A stretch of DNA of 43,586 nt from the IMG/VR virus record IMGVR_UViG_3300019886_000009, positions 1 to 43,586 of that record, one strand, 5' to 3'. The position numbers were made by a program, and so were the translations under genes. The notes under the pieces were generated by a model. It was not told where the DNA came from. It was given only the letters and a program-made list of their open reading frames with translations, and searched no databases. Source of the stretch: a virus. Shown piece after piece: positions 16,996 to 23,490 of this stretch; the stretch's first letter is position 1, and every line of letters begins with the position of its first letter.

Positions 16996-17042
16996 ACCGG
17001 AGTCATACTGAAAAACCAAGGCGGTCTGGCTCCGGTCTTTTT
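16996..17042 (+). terminator. Intrinsic terminator/attenuator in the P16919 leader
   Basis: ACCGGAGTCA (16996-17005) pairs with TGGCTCCGGT (17027-17036), 10 bp with one G-U, followed by CTTTTT directly before the ATG at 17043. An upstream hairpin pairs 16953-16961 with 16971-16980, and AGACC (16981-16985) can pair with GGTCT (17023-17027) inside the terminator loop, giving a competing fold. This looks like a regulated leader. The remaining gap 16911-16952 holds only the promoter. Confidence 0.55.
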
Positions 17043-17237
17043 ATGAGATGGATTATGACCGCATTTCTCGCATGGCTTAAGTCCAAAAACGTCACCTCGC
17101 ACTCAATCGCCCTAGGCGCTTTTGCTCTAGCAGGGCTAATCACGAAGGATGCGCAGGTTATCGAAGCCACGCCAGATCCGCCACCCCCAACGCAGGCCGC
17201 TGTCGATGCGGCGAAACCCTCGAAGGAGACGCCTTGA
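17043..17237 (+). CDS. Small membrane protein (holin candidate)
   Basis: A 64-residue protein with one hydrophobic stretch (SIALGAFALAGLI, residues 21-33) and a Pro-rich polar C-terminus (PDPPPPTQ). The ATG abuts the T-run of the leader terminator, so the second in-frame ATG at 17055 may be the real start. It is the first gene after promoter P16919 and overlaps the following lipoprotein gene. It could be a holin or spanin partner; the evidence is only topology and place. Confidence 0.5.
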   Translation: MRWIMTAFLAWLKSKNVTSHSIALGAFALAGLITKDAQVIEATPDPPPPTQAAVDAAKPSKETP

Positions 17238-17722
17238 AGCTTAAAGTTCTTGCACTCGTCACCGCACTTTGCATCAGTATCGGCACAATCGGATGCACTA
17301 ATCAGGCCGCCATCTCCGCACTCGTCACCACCCTCGGCAATGCAACCGCTGCCGTCGCCACCATCGAAGGTGCAACGGATCTTGCAGCCAAGCTCAAGGT
17401 TGACACCGCTGCCGCCTCTGCTGCCGTGCTGGCGTGGAAGTCAGGCACTCCAGCGCAGAATATTGTGCAGGCGCTCGATATCGTGGAAGCTGACTTGAAC
17501 CTGTTCCCGGTTGGCGGCAAGTATGAAGCGCTCATCGTGCTGGCCATCGGTACGGCTCAGAGCATCATCGAGATTGTGAACCCCGGCGCGGTGCCTGTAA
17601 CGGCCAAGGTGAGCGCGTCTCGGCAGATTAGGCTCAGCACCCCTCCGAAGAATGCCGCGCAGCTTAAGAAGCAGTGGAACGCGATTGCGGTGGGCTCGCT
17701 GGCGGATGCAAGGATCAACTGA
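17234..17722 (+). CDS. Probable lipoprotein of the late lysis unit
   Basis: A 162-residue protein that starts with TTG in a TTGA overlap, with GAAGGAG 5 nt upstream. The N-terminus MKLKVLALVTALCISIGTIGC is longer than quoted rules allow, so note only its ending SIGTIGC followed by TNQ: a lipobox-like site with Cys21. The mature part is Ala-rich and helical with LAAKLKVDTAAASAAV and a basic C-terminal end. It would sit in the inner or outer membrane facing the periplasm. Possible lysis accessory factor; no family recognised. Confidence 0.55.
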   Translation: MKLKVLALVTALCISIGTIGCTNQAAISALVTTLGNATAAVATIEGATDLAAKLKVDTAAASAAVLAWKSGTPAQNIVQALDIVEADLNLFPVGGKYEALIVLAIGTAQSIIEIVNPGAVPVTAKVSASRQIRLSTPPKNAAQLKKQWNAIAVGSLADARIN

Positions 17723-18177
17723 TGCCCACTCTAAATTGGCGTTGCGTCGGCGGTGACGATCCGGTAGACAGGCTGATCAAGTATGTCTCTCGCGGCGTCG
17801 TGCACCATGTTGAATTCATCGACCCGGTAGCCAAGACGTGCACGGGCGCTCATGCTCAGGGCGGCGTTATGGTCAGGCCGATGATTCCCTATCCCTACGA
17901 ATTGCACTTTTCGTGTCAGTGCACGGATGAGCAATATGGGGCAGCGTCTGCATTCCTCGCGGCTCAGATTGGCAAGCAGTACGACTTCATCGACATTGCC
18001 GCCATCGTGTTCGCGCGTAACTGGCATGACCCGAATCGCTGGATATGCTCGGAGCTTTGGGCGGCGACGATGGAGGCGGCCAAGTTGATCGGCCACATTG
18101 ACGGATCAGTGAACTTATTCACCCCGCAGGATTCGCTGGTTGTTAGCTGCGCGATGTTTCCTCCCGGCATCAAATAG
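17722..18177 (+). CDS. Permuted NlpC/P60-like (YiiX-type) protein, candidate endolysin
   Basis: A 151-residue protein starting in a TGATG overlap with AAGGA upstream. His29 in VVHHVEF and Cys109 in WICSELW match the permuted papain-like arrangement of YiiX/YebB-type NlpC/P60 proteins, where His precedes the catalytic Cys. GKQYDF (residues 84-89) fits the segment before the Cys helix. Family members act as peptidases, amidases or acyltransferases. In a late unit with membrane proteins and a lipoprotein, a murein-cleaving role is the simplest idea, and no other endolysin was found. There is no signal peptide, so a holin would be needed. Confidence 0.6.
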   Translation: MPTLNWRCVGGDDPVDRLIKYVSRGVVHHVEFIDPVAKTCTGAHAQGGVMVRPMIPYPYELHFSCQCTDEQYGAASAFLAAQIGKQYDFIDIAAIVFARNWHDPNRWICSELWAATMEAAKLIGHIDGSVNLFTPQDSLVVSCAMFPPGIK

Positions 18178-18187
18178 GAAGGCCCTC

Positions 18188-18787
18188 ATGCCAAGCACAG
18201 AACAACAGATAGAGCACATCCTTGAGCGCATCCTCAAAGTCATTATCGAGCGGAGCGATGCGATCTATCAGCTTAACTGCGAACTGTTGCACGTCGCCAA
18301 AAAGTCGCTCGATGAACAAGAAGAAACCACCGCCGCCATCATCGCCAACGGGCGCATCCTGCAAGAGATTGCGGATGGGCTGAAGGCCGAACCACTAACC
18401 ACTTCGATAGCCAACATCTTCACAGGAGATTCCCCCATGGCAAACAATGAACTCATCTTTAATGTCGGTCAGACCTCTACCGACACCATCACGCCATTTC
18501 TCGCAGATGGCGTCACCCCTTCAGGCGGCGCTGTTAGCAATGTCGTTGTGACCTTCAGCGACCCCTCAGCGACGTTCGTGGTTAACGGTGATAACACGGT
18601 GACCTTTACCGCCGTCGCAGCCTCTGCGGGCGCTGTGAGCGGGTCCACTGCGGCCACAATCACCGATACCGATGGCGCGGAGTCACAGTGGACTCAGCCG
18701 TTCACCGTGACCACCATTGACGTTACGCCGCCGCCTCCGGAGCAGCTTACGCAGTCGATCGCCAATGTGTTCTCCACACCGGTCTAG
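18188..18787 (+). CDS. Coiled coil plus Ig-like domain protein with internal start
   Basis: A 199-residue protein; AGGAAGG before the ATG at 18188 sets the start. Residues 1-70 are a coiled coil (EQQIEHILERILKVIIERSD). Residues 84-185 are a beta-rich Ig-like domain (VVVTFSDPSATFVVNGDNTV). Both parts end in the same motif: LTTSIANIF near residue 71 and LTQSIANVF at the C-terminus. A second in-frame ATG at 18437 has its own perfect ribosome site. It is the last gene before the terminator. Ig-like domains on phage proteins often bind surfaces; the role here is unknown. Confidence 0.7.
   Translation: MPSTEQQIEHILERILKVIIERSDAIYQLNCELLHVAKKSLDEQEETTAAIIANGRILQEIADGLKAEPLTTSIANIFTGDSPMANNELIFNVGQTSTDTITPFLADGVTPSGGAVSNVVVTFSDPSATFVVNGDNTVTFTAVAASAGAVSGSTAATITDTDGAESQWTQPFTVTTIDVTPPPPEQLTQSIANVFSTPV
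18424..18439 (+). promoter_or_regulatory. Internal ribosome site and start codon (AGGAG, 8 nt, ATG)
   Basis: AGGAG at 18424-18428, an 8-nt spacer and ATG at 18437, in frame with the gene starting at 18188. A product from here would be a free 116-residue Ig-like domain (MANNELIFNVG onward). The site separates the coiled coil from the Ig-like half exactly, so two products from one gene, or an old fusion of two genes, are both possible. Confidence 0.55.
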
Positions 18788-18807
18788 CTCCTCACGCTGT
18801 AATACTT

Positions 18808-18839
18808 AGCCGCCCTGCAATGGGGCGGCTGTTCTTTTT
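18808..18839 (+). terminator. Rho-independent terminator of the late lysis unit
   Basis: AGCCGCCC (18808-18815), a 7-nt loop and GGGCGGCT (18823-18830) form a perfect 8-bp stem, followed by GTTCTTTTT. It lies 20 nt after the stop of the last rightward gene and separates it from the convergent leftward operon. Confidence 0.9.
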
Positions 18840-18857
18840 GTGGCATACTTTTCTTAC

Positions 18858-18928
18858 GGGGTCTGTGGCGCACCGGTAGCGCAACTGGTTTAACCCAGGG
18901 TAGAGCGTTCAACTCGCTCCGACCCCCA
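18858..18928 (+). tRNA. tRNA-like element, non-canonical anticodon arm
   Basis: A cloverleaf can be drawn: acceptor GGGGTCT/CGACCCC (6 of 7 pairs), D stem GCGC/GCGC with loop ACCGGTA, and T arm GAGCG-TTCAACT-CGCTC (perfect). The anticodon arm pairs only 4 bp (CTGG/CCAG) around a 6-nt loop TTTAAC, and the variable region is short, so no anticodon can be assigned safely. CCA is not encoded. A TGGCATACT extended -10 box ends at 18849, about the right distance for a separate transcript. It may be a degenerate or unusual tRNA. Confidence 0.5.
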
Positions 18929-18942
18929 TAATAAGTCTATGT

Positions 18943-19110
18943 ATGCGCGCCCTTACCAAACCCGTCGCCGTCAAGGTGCAGGTCATCCTGCACACGGCAC
19001 CGCTGCCCATCTTTGCGGAGCGCAACGGGCGGCTGTGGATTGTAGGTTGGAACGTGGTGGAGAAGCTCTCAGCCTCCGTGAACAATGCCGAGAGCCAGAA
19101 GGCAAAATAG
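18943..19110 (+). CDS. Possible small hypothetical protein
   Basis: A 55-codon frame giving MRALTKPVAVKVQVILHTAP then a plausible beta-rich middle (RNGRLWIVGWNVVEKLSA) and a basic end. Codon usage looks like coding sequence. There is no ribosome site, and its last 42 nt overlap the leftward membrane protein gene. It lies just downstream of the tRNA-like element. Real or spurious is undecided. Confidence 0.35.
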   Translation: MRALTKPVAVKVQVILHTAPLPIFAERNGRLWIVGWNVVEKLSASVNNAESQKAK

Positions 19111-19224
19111 GATGAACAGCAATAGGCCAAGTCCACCGCCGGCGTACCGATAGCCGGGATTGGCATTGTTGAATCCGAAACCGCCGCAAAGCAAGATGAG
19201 CACGACTAGAAAGATAAGGATCAT
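19069..19224 (-). CDS. DUF3309-like small membrane protein
   Basis: A 51-residue protein with two hydrophobic helices (MILIFLVVLILLCGG and GLGLLLFILFCLLALGIV) joined by a Pro-Gly-Tyr loop (NPGYRYAGGG). This matches the layout of the DUF3309 family of short bacterial membrane proteins, typically with a WGY-x-PSGGLG loop. GGAGG before the ATG supports it. It is the last gene of the leftward early operon. Function unknown. Confidence 0.7.
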   Translation of the reverse strand: MILIFLVVLILLCGGFGFNNANPGYRYAGGGLGLLLFILFCLLALGIVHGG

Positions 19225-19238
19225 GGGGGAGCCTCCGC

Positions 19239-19415
19239 TTATTTAGATGCGGGATCGCGTCTCGCCCTTAACATCCAATCGGCTACCTTGTAGGACTTGG
19301 TCCCAAGTTTTATGTGATCGTCGCTGTCTTCGATCCCGCCTGGGTAGCTACTCAGATAGGCAAGCATTGCCACCATTGCGAACAGATCACGCAATTCCAA
19401 CTCTTCGTTTTTCAT
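19239..19415 (-). CDS. Small hypothetical early protein
   Basis: A 58-residue protein (MKNEELELRDLFAMVAMLAY at its start, ending YKVADWMLRARRDPASK). The form 'acidic start, hydrophobic helix, then Y.vAD.ML.AR' recurs in small phage early proteins of unknown function. GGAGAAG lies just before the ATG, and the start overlaps the upstream gene's stop by 4 nt, so translation is coupled. Confidence 0.7.
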   Translation of the reverse strand: MKNEELELRDLFAMVAMLAYLSSYPGGIEDSDDHIKLGTKSYKVADWMLRARRDPASK

Positions 19416-19531
19416 TTTCTCTTCTCCCCCTTCGCCAGCAGGTTCCGCACTAGCACGTCGATCTGCTCCCGCGCCGTCTGCAATTCCGCCTCAAGCCATT
19501 TGATGCGCGCCTTGTATTCGGCCTCGGTCAT
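19412..19531 (-). CDS. 39-residue coiled-coil peptide
   Basis: Encodes one amphipathic helix beginning MTEAEYKARIKWLEAELQTA and ending in a basic tail (KGEKRK). ATGA overlaps link it to both neighbours. The ribosome site is weak. No family recognised. Confidence 0.6.
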   Translation of the reverse strand: MTEAEYKARIKWLEAELQTAREQIDVLVRNLLAKGEKRK

Positions 19532-19683
19532 GGCTCAGGCACCAAGGCCTGATTAGCCTCCACGGCCTCTACTGTCCATTCGTGGCAGATTTCGGGCGCG
19601 CCGCAATTGTCATACGCGCACTCGTCCCTTAATTGGTCAGCATCGTTAGCCACAAAGCAATGATCTATGATGCGATCGCTCAT
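19528..19683 (-). CDS. Small acidic Cys-containing protein
   Basis: A 51-residue acidic protein with four Cys (DHCF, DECAYDNCGAPEICHEW) that could bind a metal. GGAGGG precedes the ATG and ATGA overlaps join it to both flanking genes. Possible small zinc protein or anti-restriction-type acidic protein; not recognised. Confidence 0.6.
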   Translation of the reverse strand: MSDRIIDHCFVANDADQLRDECAYDNCGAPEICHEWTVEAVEANQALVPEP

Positions 19684-19931
19684 TGTCCCTCCCTCAAACT
19701 CTTAATCCACCCAACAAACACCGCCGCCACATCCTCATACTGCCCCTTCGAATTATTGCGGATCTTCAGTGCGGCCTCTGCAAATGCCTTGTTGCGTTCG
19801 GTGCGTCCATACTCAAGGCGTTCACGGCTCAGGTCGCGGTAAGCCTGCTCAAGCTTGGCGTATTCGCTATACAGCACCCCTGCCCCTTGACCGCATGATG
19901 CCATGATTCCGTATCTGCGTATTTCAGTCAT
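19680..19931 (-). CDS. Hypothetical helical early protein
   Basis: An 83-residue protein. AAGGAG before the ATG at 19931 rules out the longer frame from 19952. It is mostly helical (AKLEQAYRDLSRERLEYGRT, then AFAEAALKIRNNSKG) with a C-terminal VFVGWIKSL. It starts MTEIRRYG, like its neighbour at 20545 (MSEIQQYG), hinting at a shared N-terminal peptide. Function unknown. Confidence 0.65.
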   Translation of the reverse strand: MTEIRRYGIMASCGQGAGVLYSEYAKLEQAYRDLSRERLEYGRTERNKAFAEAALKIRNNSKGQYEDVAAVFVGWIKSLREGQ

Positions 19932-20139
19932 GCTGCTCCTTTGCGCGCTCACTGATGATGGCGTTGAACGCTTCCGCGTATGCCTGCTTGTCGCCCTCGC
20001 AGTACCCCATGCCGTGCGCCATCAGATCGGCGGCGGTGATTGGGGCGGAAAGGCGGGCGAACTTGGCTTCTAGTCTGTCGAGGTCGTCAAGGAGCCTCAG
20101 CGCATCGGCGACGGTGTAAATTGTGCGTGTCGCCGTCAC
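19924..20139 (-). CDS. Hypothetical early protein
   Basis: A 71-residue protein starting with GTG in GTGA overlap with the upstream Lar-like gene; AAGGAG precedes it. Residues 8-35 are a helix (VADALRLLDDLDRLEAKFA). A second helix carries EGDKQAYAEAFNAIISERA. The C-terminal ISERAKEQ resembles the IIAARAKEQ end of the neighbouring Lar-like protein, perhaps from local duplication. Function unknown. Confidence 0.65.
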   Translation of the reverse strand: MTATRTIYTVADALRLLDDLDRLEAKFARLSAPITAADLMAHGMGYCEGDKQAYAEAFNAIISERAKEQHD

Positions 20140-20555
20140 GGCTGCTCCTTGGCTCGGGCTGCGATGATAGCCTGCGGCTGTGCGAGGGCGGCATCGATCT
20201 CTTTCATTAGCGCCTCACGTCCGCATACGCAAGGCTTCTCGCCGTGCATGGAGAAGCACTCCGCATCATGCAGCCACACGACGCGGTGCATCTTGGCGCT
20301 CCCTAGTGCTTCCTTCATCCGCGCATTCTCGGCGCGCAGGGTGGCGAGTTCGGCTACTGTCGCATTCCTGCGGTTCCACATTTTGGCCGCTTCAAGGGGT
20401 GATGTGGAGTCTGATCCGCCATAGTATCCTCCCTGCGCATTACAGTTCTCACATGCAACAGCGCTGGTCTCATCTCCCAAATCAGCCAAATATGCCTTAC
20501 CATTGCAAAATGGGCACGGTAGCAAATCCTTCGCGGTCACCAATTCATTCGCCAT
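20136..20555 (-). CDS. Lar-like restriction alleviation protein with extension
   Basis: A 139-residue protein. Residues 11-63 fit the Lar zinc-ribbon family: LLPCPFCNGKAYL, CENCNAQGG, then EAAKMWNRR. Lar of the Rac prophage modulates type I restriction-modification to protect unmodified DNA. A helical region and a second Cys pair (CVCGRE) follow. AGGAG precedes the ATG. It overlaps genes on both sides. It is one of two Lar-like genes in this operon. The family is known for anti-restriction; activity here is inferred. Confidence 0.75.
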   Translation of the reverse strand: MANELVTAKDLLPCPFCNGKAYLADLGDETSAVACENCNAQGGYYGGSDSTSPLEAAKMWNRRNATVAELATLRAENARMKEALGSAKMHRVVWLHDAECFSMHGEKPCVCGREALMKEIDAALAQPQAIIAARAKEQP

Positions 20556-20790
20556 GATGCTCCTCTTTCAGTGCTGCGCGTGCCTGTTCAAACGCAGTTC
20601 TGCGAACCGTATAATCTGACCGCATAGAATCACGCAATAAGACCCGCAGCGCCTTCTCAAGCTCCGCGATGCGGGCATCCTTGGCTGCGAGGGCTGCGAG
20701 GTGTGCGGCATAAAGAATGAATGCGCCACCATTCCGCTCGAACTCCTTTAGGTCAATAGCCCCGAATCCATACTGCTGTATCTCGCTCAT
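20545..20790 (-). CDS. Hypothetical early protein
   Basis: An 81-residue protein with start at 20790 set by AAGGAG (7-nt spacer), not the longer frame. It begins MSEIQQYGFGAIDLKEFERN and continues as an Ala/Leu coiled coil (ALAAKDARIAELEKALRVLL). It overlaps the Lar-like gene downstream by 11 nt. Similar short coiled-coil proteins are common in phage early operons; function unknown. Confidence 0.65.
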   Translation of the reverse strand: MSEIQQYGFGAIDLKEFERNGGAFILYAAHLAALAAKDARIAELEKALRVLLRDSMRSDYTVRRTAFEQARAALKEEHHGE

Positions 20791-21011
20791 CTGCTCACTC
20801 CTTTCCATTGCGCGAACTCTAGGCGTTCTACTACTACTCTTAGCCGTTGTAGTTCTAACAACAATTCCGCCGTCTCGCAGGACGCCTGATAGACTTCGCG
20901 CATCCTCTCGTCACTCTCAAGCCGCTGGGCTTGCTGACCGTAGAACACAATCCAGCCTTCCAGATCGTGCAATGGATTTGCCTTGTCGTAGCTATTCTTG
21001 TACTCGCTCAT
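20787..21011 (-). CDS. Hypothetical early protein
   Basis: A 74-residue protein; AAGGAG before the ATG at 21011 fixes the start. Helical, with SDERMREVYQASCETAELLL and LRVVVERLEFAQW. ATGA overlap with the next gene. No family recognised. Confidence 0.65.
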   Translation of the reverse strand: MSEYKNSYDKANPLHDLEGWIVFYGQQAQRLESDERMREVYQASCETAELLLELQRLRVVVERLEFAQWKGVSR

Positions 21012-21066
21012 CCGTTCTCTCCTTTGCGGGCCACATCGAGTGGCGTGGTGGTTAGGGCGACGGTGG

Positions 21067-21297
21067 CTAGACTTTTGGCTCTGTGCGCGTGTTCCAACGC
21101 TGCACAGCACGTTCCGGCAGGTAGTTGGCGATCTGCTGGACTTCGCAATCTTCGCAGCGCACGTAATAATCGTCAGGCTCAGTCAGGTGGTCTAATTCCA
21201 CGTTCTCGCTCCCACAGAATGGGCAAGGGAGCAGAATTGGCTCCATCTCGTAGGGATTGGTCCGAAGATTGTCTGTTGCTGTGTTGTAGCCACTCAT
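21067..21297 (-). CDS. Second Lar-like zinc-ribbon protein
   Basis: A 76-residue protein almost entirely made of a Lar-type domain: LLPCPFCGSENVELDH, CEDCEVQQI, then AVQRWNTRT. The four Cys form two CxxC pairs for one zinc. This is nearer to the classical short Lar than its neighbour at 20136. It probably counters host restriction. A near-palindrome (CATAG...CTATG, 21317-21335) lies just upstream of its start and might be an operator or RNA hairpin. Confidence 0.75.
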   Translation of the reverse strand: MSGYNTATDNLRTNPYEMEPILLPCPFCGSENVELDHLTEPDDYYVRCEDCEVQQIANYLPERAVQRWNTRTEPKV

Positions 21298-21371
21298 TTC
21301 ATCCCTTTCTTGGCGCCATAGCGCTAGCGCCTATGTTTGCGGGCCACCGAAGCGACCCGCGTGTGGGTTGG

Positions 21372-21494
21372 TTAGTGTGCGTGGTTGAAGTGCCAGGCCA
21401 CCATCGCCGGGATGATGCGCGCGATAATGACGGCTATTGCAATCAGCCAAAGCACCTTGCCCCAGGTGGGCAGCGACTTGAAGTGTTTGATCAT
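21372..21494 (-). CDS. 40-residue membrane microprotein
   Basis: One hydrophobic helix (WGKVLWLIAIAVIIARIIPA) after a basic N-terminus, ending WHFNHAH. AGGG lies before the ATG. It is one of at least seven tiny membrane proteins spread through this operon. Function unknown. Confidence 0.6.
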   Translation of the reverse strand: MIKHFKSLPTWGKVLWLIAIAVIIARIIPAMVAWHFNHAH

Positions 21495-21498
21495 TGCC

Positions 21499-22164
21499 CT
21501 AGCCTATTTCAAACCAGGGCGTGAACGAAACCATCCAGTAATGCTGGTAGCAGGCTTTCCCGTAGAACCATAGTGGGCCAATTACATCGACCTCCATCTG
21601 GCAGAACGTCCCCGGATCAGGCGTACTCCATGGATTGGGCGACGTGAGGTTAGCGATTGGATGGCTTGAACTTAACCCGCTTGGCGTCGTAACAATCGTG
21701 ATGGTTCCGCCTGTGACGGCCCGCTTCCAGCCCTGACCACCGCCGCCCCTGCCGCCAGTGCTAAGCGTGTACTCGTAGGCAAAACTGATTTTTATCAAAC
21801 CGTTGTAGCCTGACCCATGGAACGAAGCGGCGATGGACGTAACTTCGGACGCGGTGCGGCCCAGGCTCGTGACCATGGTTCTGGTGTCGATCTCATTGTC
21901 GATATATGCCTGACCCAAGGTGCTCAGGCTGCCCCCGAAGTAAACCCATTGCGCGAGCGGCCTCGGGTCCAGCGTGTGAATCTGAAAATATGCGGTTGCC
22001 TGCGTATCGCCTTGCAGCGTGACCGGGATAACGATACAGGACAGCGGGGTAAGGCCGGGACCGCAGGCGCGGGTGCCAATGGTGGCGGTGATTATGTCTT
22101 GTGAGTGCGCGGCGGTGGCGGTGAGGGCCAGGGCCAGACTTAACAACACGATGCGGGGTTTCAT
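21499..22164 (-). CDS. Exported hypothetical protein
   Basis: A 221-residue protein with a signal peptide (MKPRIVLLSLALALTATAAHS, ending before Gln; only MKPRIVLLSLALAL should be taken as its core). The mature part is beta-rich (ATAYFQIHTLDPRPLAQWVY, FHGSGYNGLIKISFAYEY), has a glycine-rich loop (GGRGGGGQG) and four Cys. AAAGGA precedes the ATG. It lies in the early operon, so it could be made during lysogeny or early infection and act in the periplasm or outer membrane, for example in superinfection exclusion. That role is speculation. Confidence 0.7.
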   Translation of the reverse strand: MKPRIVLLSLALALTATAAHSQDIITATIGTRACGPGLTPLSCIVIPVTLQGDTQATAYFQIHTLDPRPLAQWVYFGGSLSTLGQAYIDNEIDTRTMVTSLGRTASEVTSIAASFHGSGYNGLIKISFAYEYTLSTGGRGGGGQGWKRAVTGGTITIVTTPSGLSSSHPIANLTSPNPWSTPDPGTFCQMEVDVIGPLWFYGKACYQHYWMVSFTPWFEIG

Positions 22165-22178
22165 GGATTCCTTTCGGG

Positions 22179-22553
22179 TTACGGTTGAACTTGTGCGCCC
22201 CTAACTGCGGACACTATTTTCACGGCGGCCTCATCGAATGTATCGCCGCGCATGATCTTCTCATCGCGGAGAATCTTGCTTACGGCAGCGACGGCTGGAT
22301 CTATCGGCTTCGCGGTCAGGCGAAGACGTCGACAAGTGAGTAGGTCGTTTAGGCTCCCTAGGCCGAGTAGATAAAGCGACACTTCTTTGCGATATTCTGC
22401 ATGCCTACTCCACTCCTCATTCGTCACCGGCCCCAACATCGCATCCATCGCAACGCTGAGGGCTGCGGTCATGCGTTTGGTATCGAAGCCAGTCGGATAC
22501 TCGTCGGGGTTGTAGGCATCGCACATCCGCTCCACCAACTCTTGATGCTTCAC
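22179..22553 (-). CDS. Hypothetical early protein
   Basis: A 124-residue protein starting with GTG at 22553, set by GGAGGGGAAA and a GTGA overlap. Helical segments include MTAALSVAMDAMLG, VTNEEWSRHAEYRKEVSLYL and DPAVAAVSKIL. A C-terminal DEAAVKIVSAVRG motif is common in small phage proteins of unknown function. A much longer frame through this region is spurious because it overprints two clear genes. Confidence 0.7.
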   Translation of the reverse strand: MKHQELVERMCDAYNPDEYPTGFDTKRMTAALSVAMDAMLGPVTNEEWSRHAEYRKEVSLYLLGLGSLNDLLTCRRLRLTAKPIDPAVAAVSKILRDEKIMRGDTFDEAAVKIVSAVRGAQVQP

Positions 22554-22954
22554 TTTCCCCTCCTCAAAACCACCATGCCCTGCGGCATCTTGTCCCTCAG
22601 TTGCATGTTGCCAATCACCGCCGGCGTCTCCAGCGAGATATCCACGGCATAAACCAGCTTGCTCCAGCGGTGATGCCCTCTGCGATCGAGCATCTGTGCA
22701 GCCTGATAGTTGAACGCAGGCACGAGCATGCTGTAGGCCCACTGGCGCGCTCCATGCTTCGAGATGAAGTCCGGCAGCACCTTCTCGCGATTGCAGGCAC
22801 AGCGGGCCGCCCGTTGCGTGGAGTAGGCATCGAGGCTGCGAATGGTAACGTCTGCGGTGAGCAGCGACCATTTGGCAAAGTCGATGTGCGGTGCGGGCGT
22901 CTCGGCATATGCGGCCAGAGTGAGCAGGAGCAGGAGCGGGGCAAGGTATTTCAT
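22550..22954 (-). CDS. Exported hypothetical protein
   Basis: A 134-residue protein with a signal peptide (MKYLAPLLLLLTLAAYA, then ETP). The mature part is helical, with a SLDAYSTQRAARCACNRE segment, a HGARQWAYSMLVPAFNY segment and a basic end. The 'DA.ST......E..P' pattern resembles small envelope proteins I associate with acidobacterial genomes, which supports the host guess. It starts in ATGA overlap with the upstream gene. The function is unknown. Confidence 0.65.
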   Translation of the reverse strand: MKYLAPLLLLLTLAAYAETPAPHIDFAKWSLLTADVTIRSLDAYSTQRAARCACNREKVLPDFISKHGARQWAYSMLVPAFNYQAAQMLDRRGHHRWSKLVYAVDISLETPAVIGNMQLRDKMPQGMVVLRRGK

Positions 22955-23490
22955 GCGGATTCTGCCCTTTCCGCGCTGATCTCTTTCCACGCCTCCGCTC
23001 CCCATAGGAGAGCCCCGAGAATATCGCGCTCATCTCCCGTTGCAGTCCTCTCCTTCCATTCGACCTCTGACCACGGCGCCTTGGGCGTGAGAGTAAAATT
23101 ACCCACGAACGCATCAGTATGCCCTTCATCGAAATAGCGGTACTCAAACGGAAGTTTTGAGCTATTGAAGAGAGCACAGAGCCAACCGTAGGGCGCTCTC
23201 CATGCCGTCTTAAATCGCAGCACTAAGCGAGAGCCGTCAAAGTCCGCAAAGTGCTCCCCATATGCATTCCACTTCGTGCTCCAGTTAGCAGTGCACCAAT
23301 CGAGGGCGTTGTCGGGGAACTTGTTTTTATGGTCAGCCCCAACGCTCCCCATCCAGCAATTAAGCGGGACGGGCAATAGGAGAGAGAAGTCAATCTGCAT
23401 CGACTGATTCCGCACGAGGCCCAGCACGCGCTCTGCCTGCGCAGGGTAAACGGGTTCAAAGACGACTTCGTTAATTACATGATTTGGCAT
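22951..23490 (-). CDS. Api92-like / DUF1281 protein
   Basis: A 179-residue protein starting MPNHVINEVVFEP, with IDFSLLLPVP near residue 35 and WCTANWSTKWNAY near residue 66. These three features match the Api92-like (DUF1281, ferredoxin-like fold) family found in phages, prophages and plasmids near anti-restriction genes. The function is not established. Its place among Lar-like and methyltransferase genes fits a host-defence role, which is inference. Confidence 0.8.
   Translation of the reverse strand: MPNHVINEVVFEPVYPAQAERVLGLVRNQSMQIDFSLLLPVPLNCWMGSVGADHKNKFPDNALDWCTANWSTKWNAYGEHFADFDGSRLVLRFKTAWRAPYGWLCALFNSSKLPFEYRYFDEGHTDAFVGNFTLTPKAPWSEVEWKERTATGDERDILGALLWGAEAWKEISAERAESA

Noticed and set aside
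18858-18928. Ochre-suppressor tRNA and stop-codon recoding
   Set aside because: The anticodon loop is short and no gene shows an in-frame stop needing suppression.
19247-19556. Rightward frames of 68-80 codons
   Set aside because: Antisense to three overlapping leftward genes with ribosome sites and coupled stops and starts.
22554-23177. Long leftward frame continuing upstream of the gene at 22179
   Set aside because: It overprints the exported protein and Api92-like genes, has Arg/Pro-rich noise, and the GTG at 22553 has a strong ribosome site.
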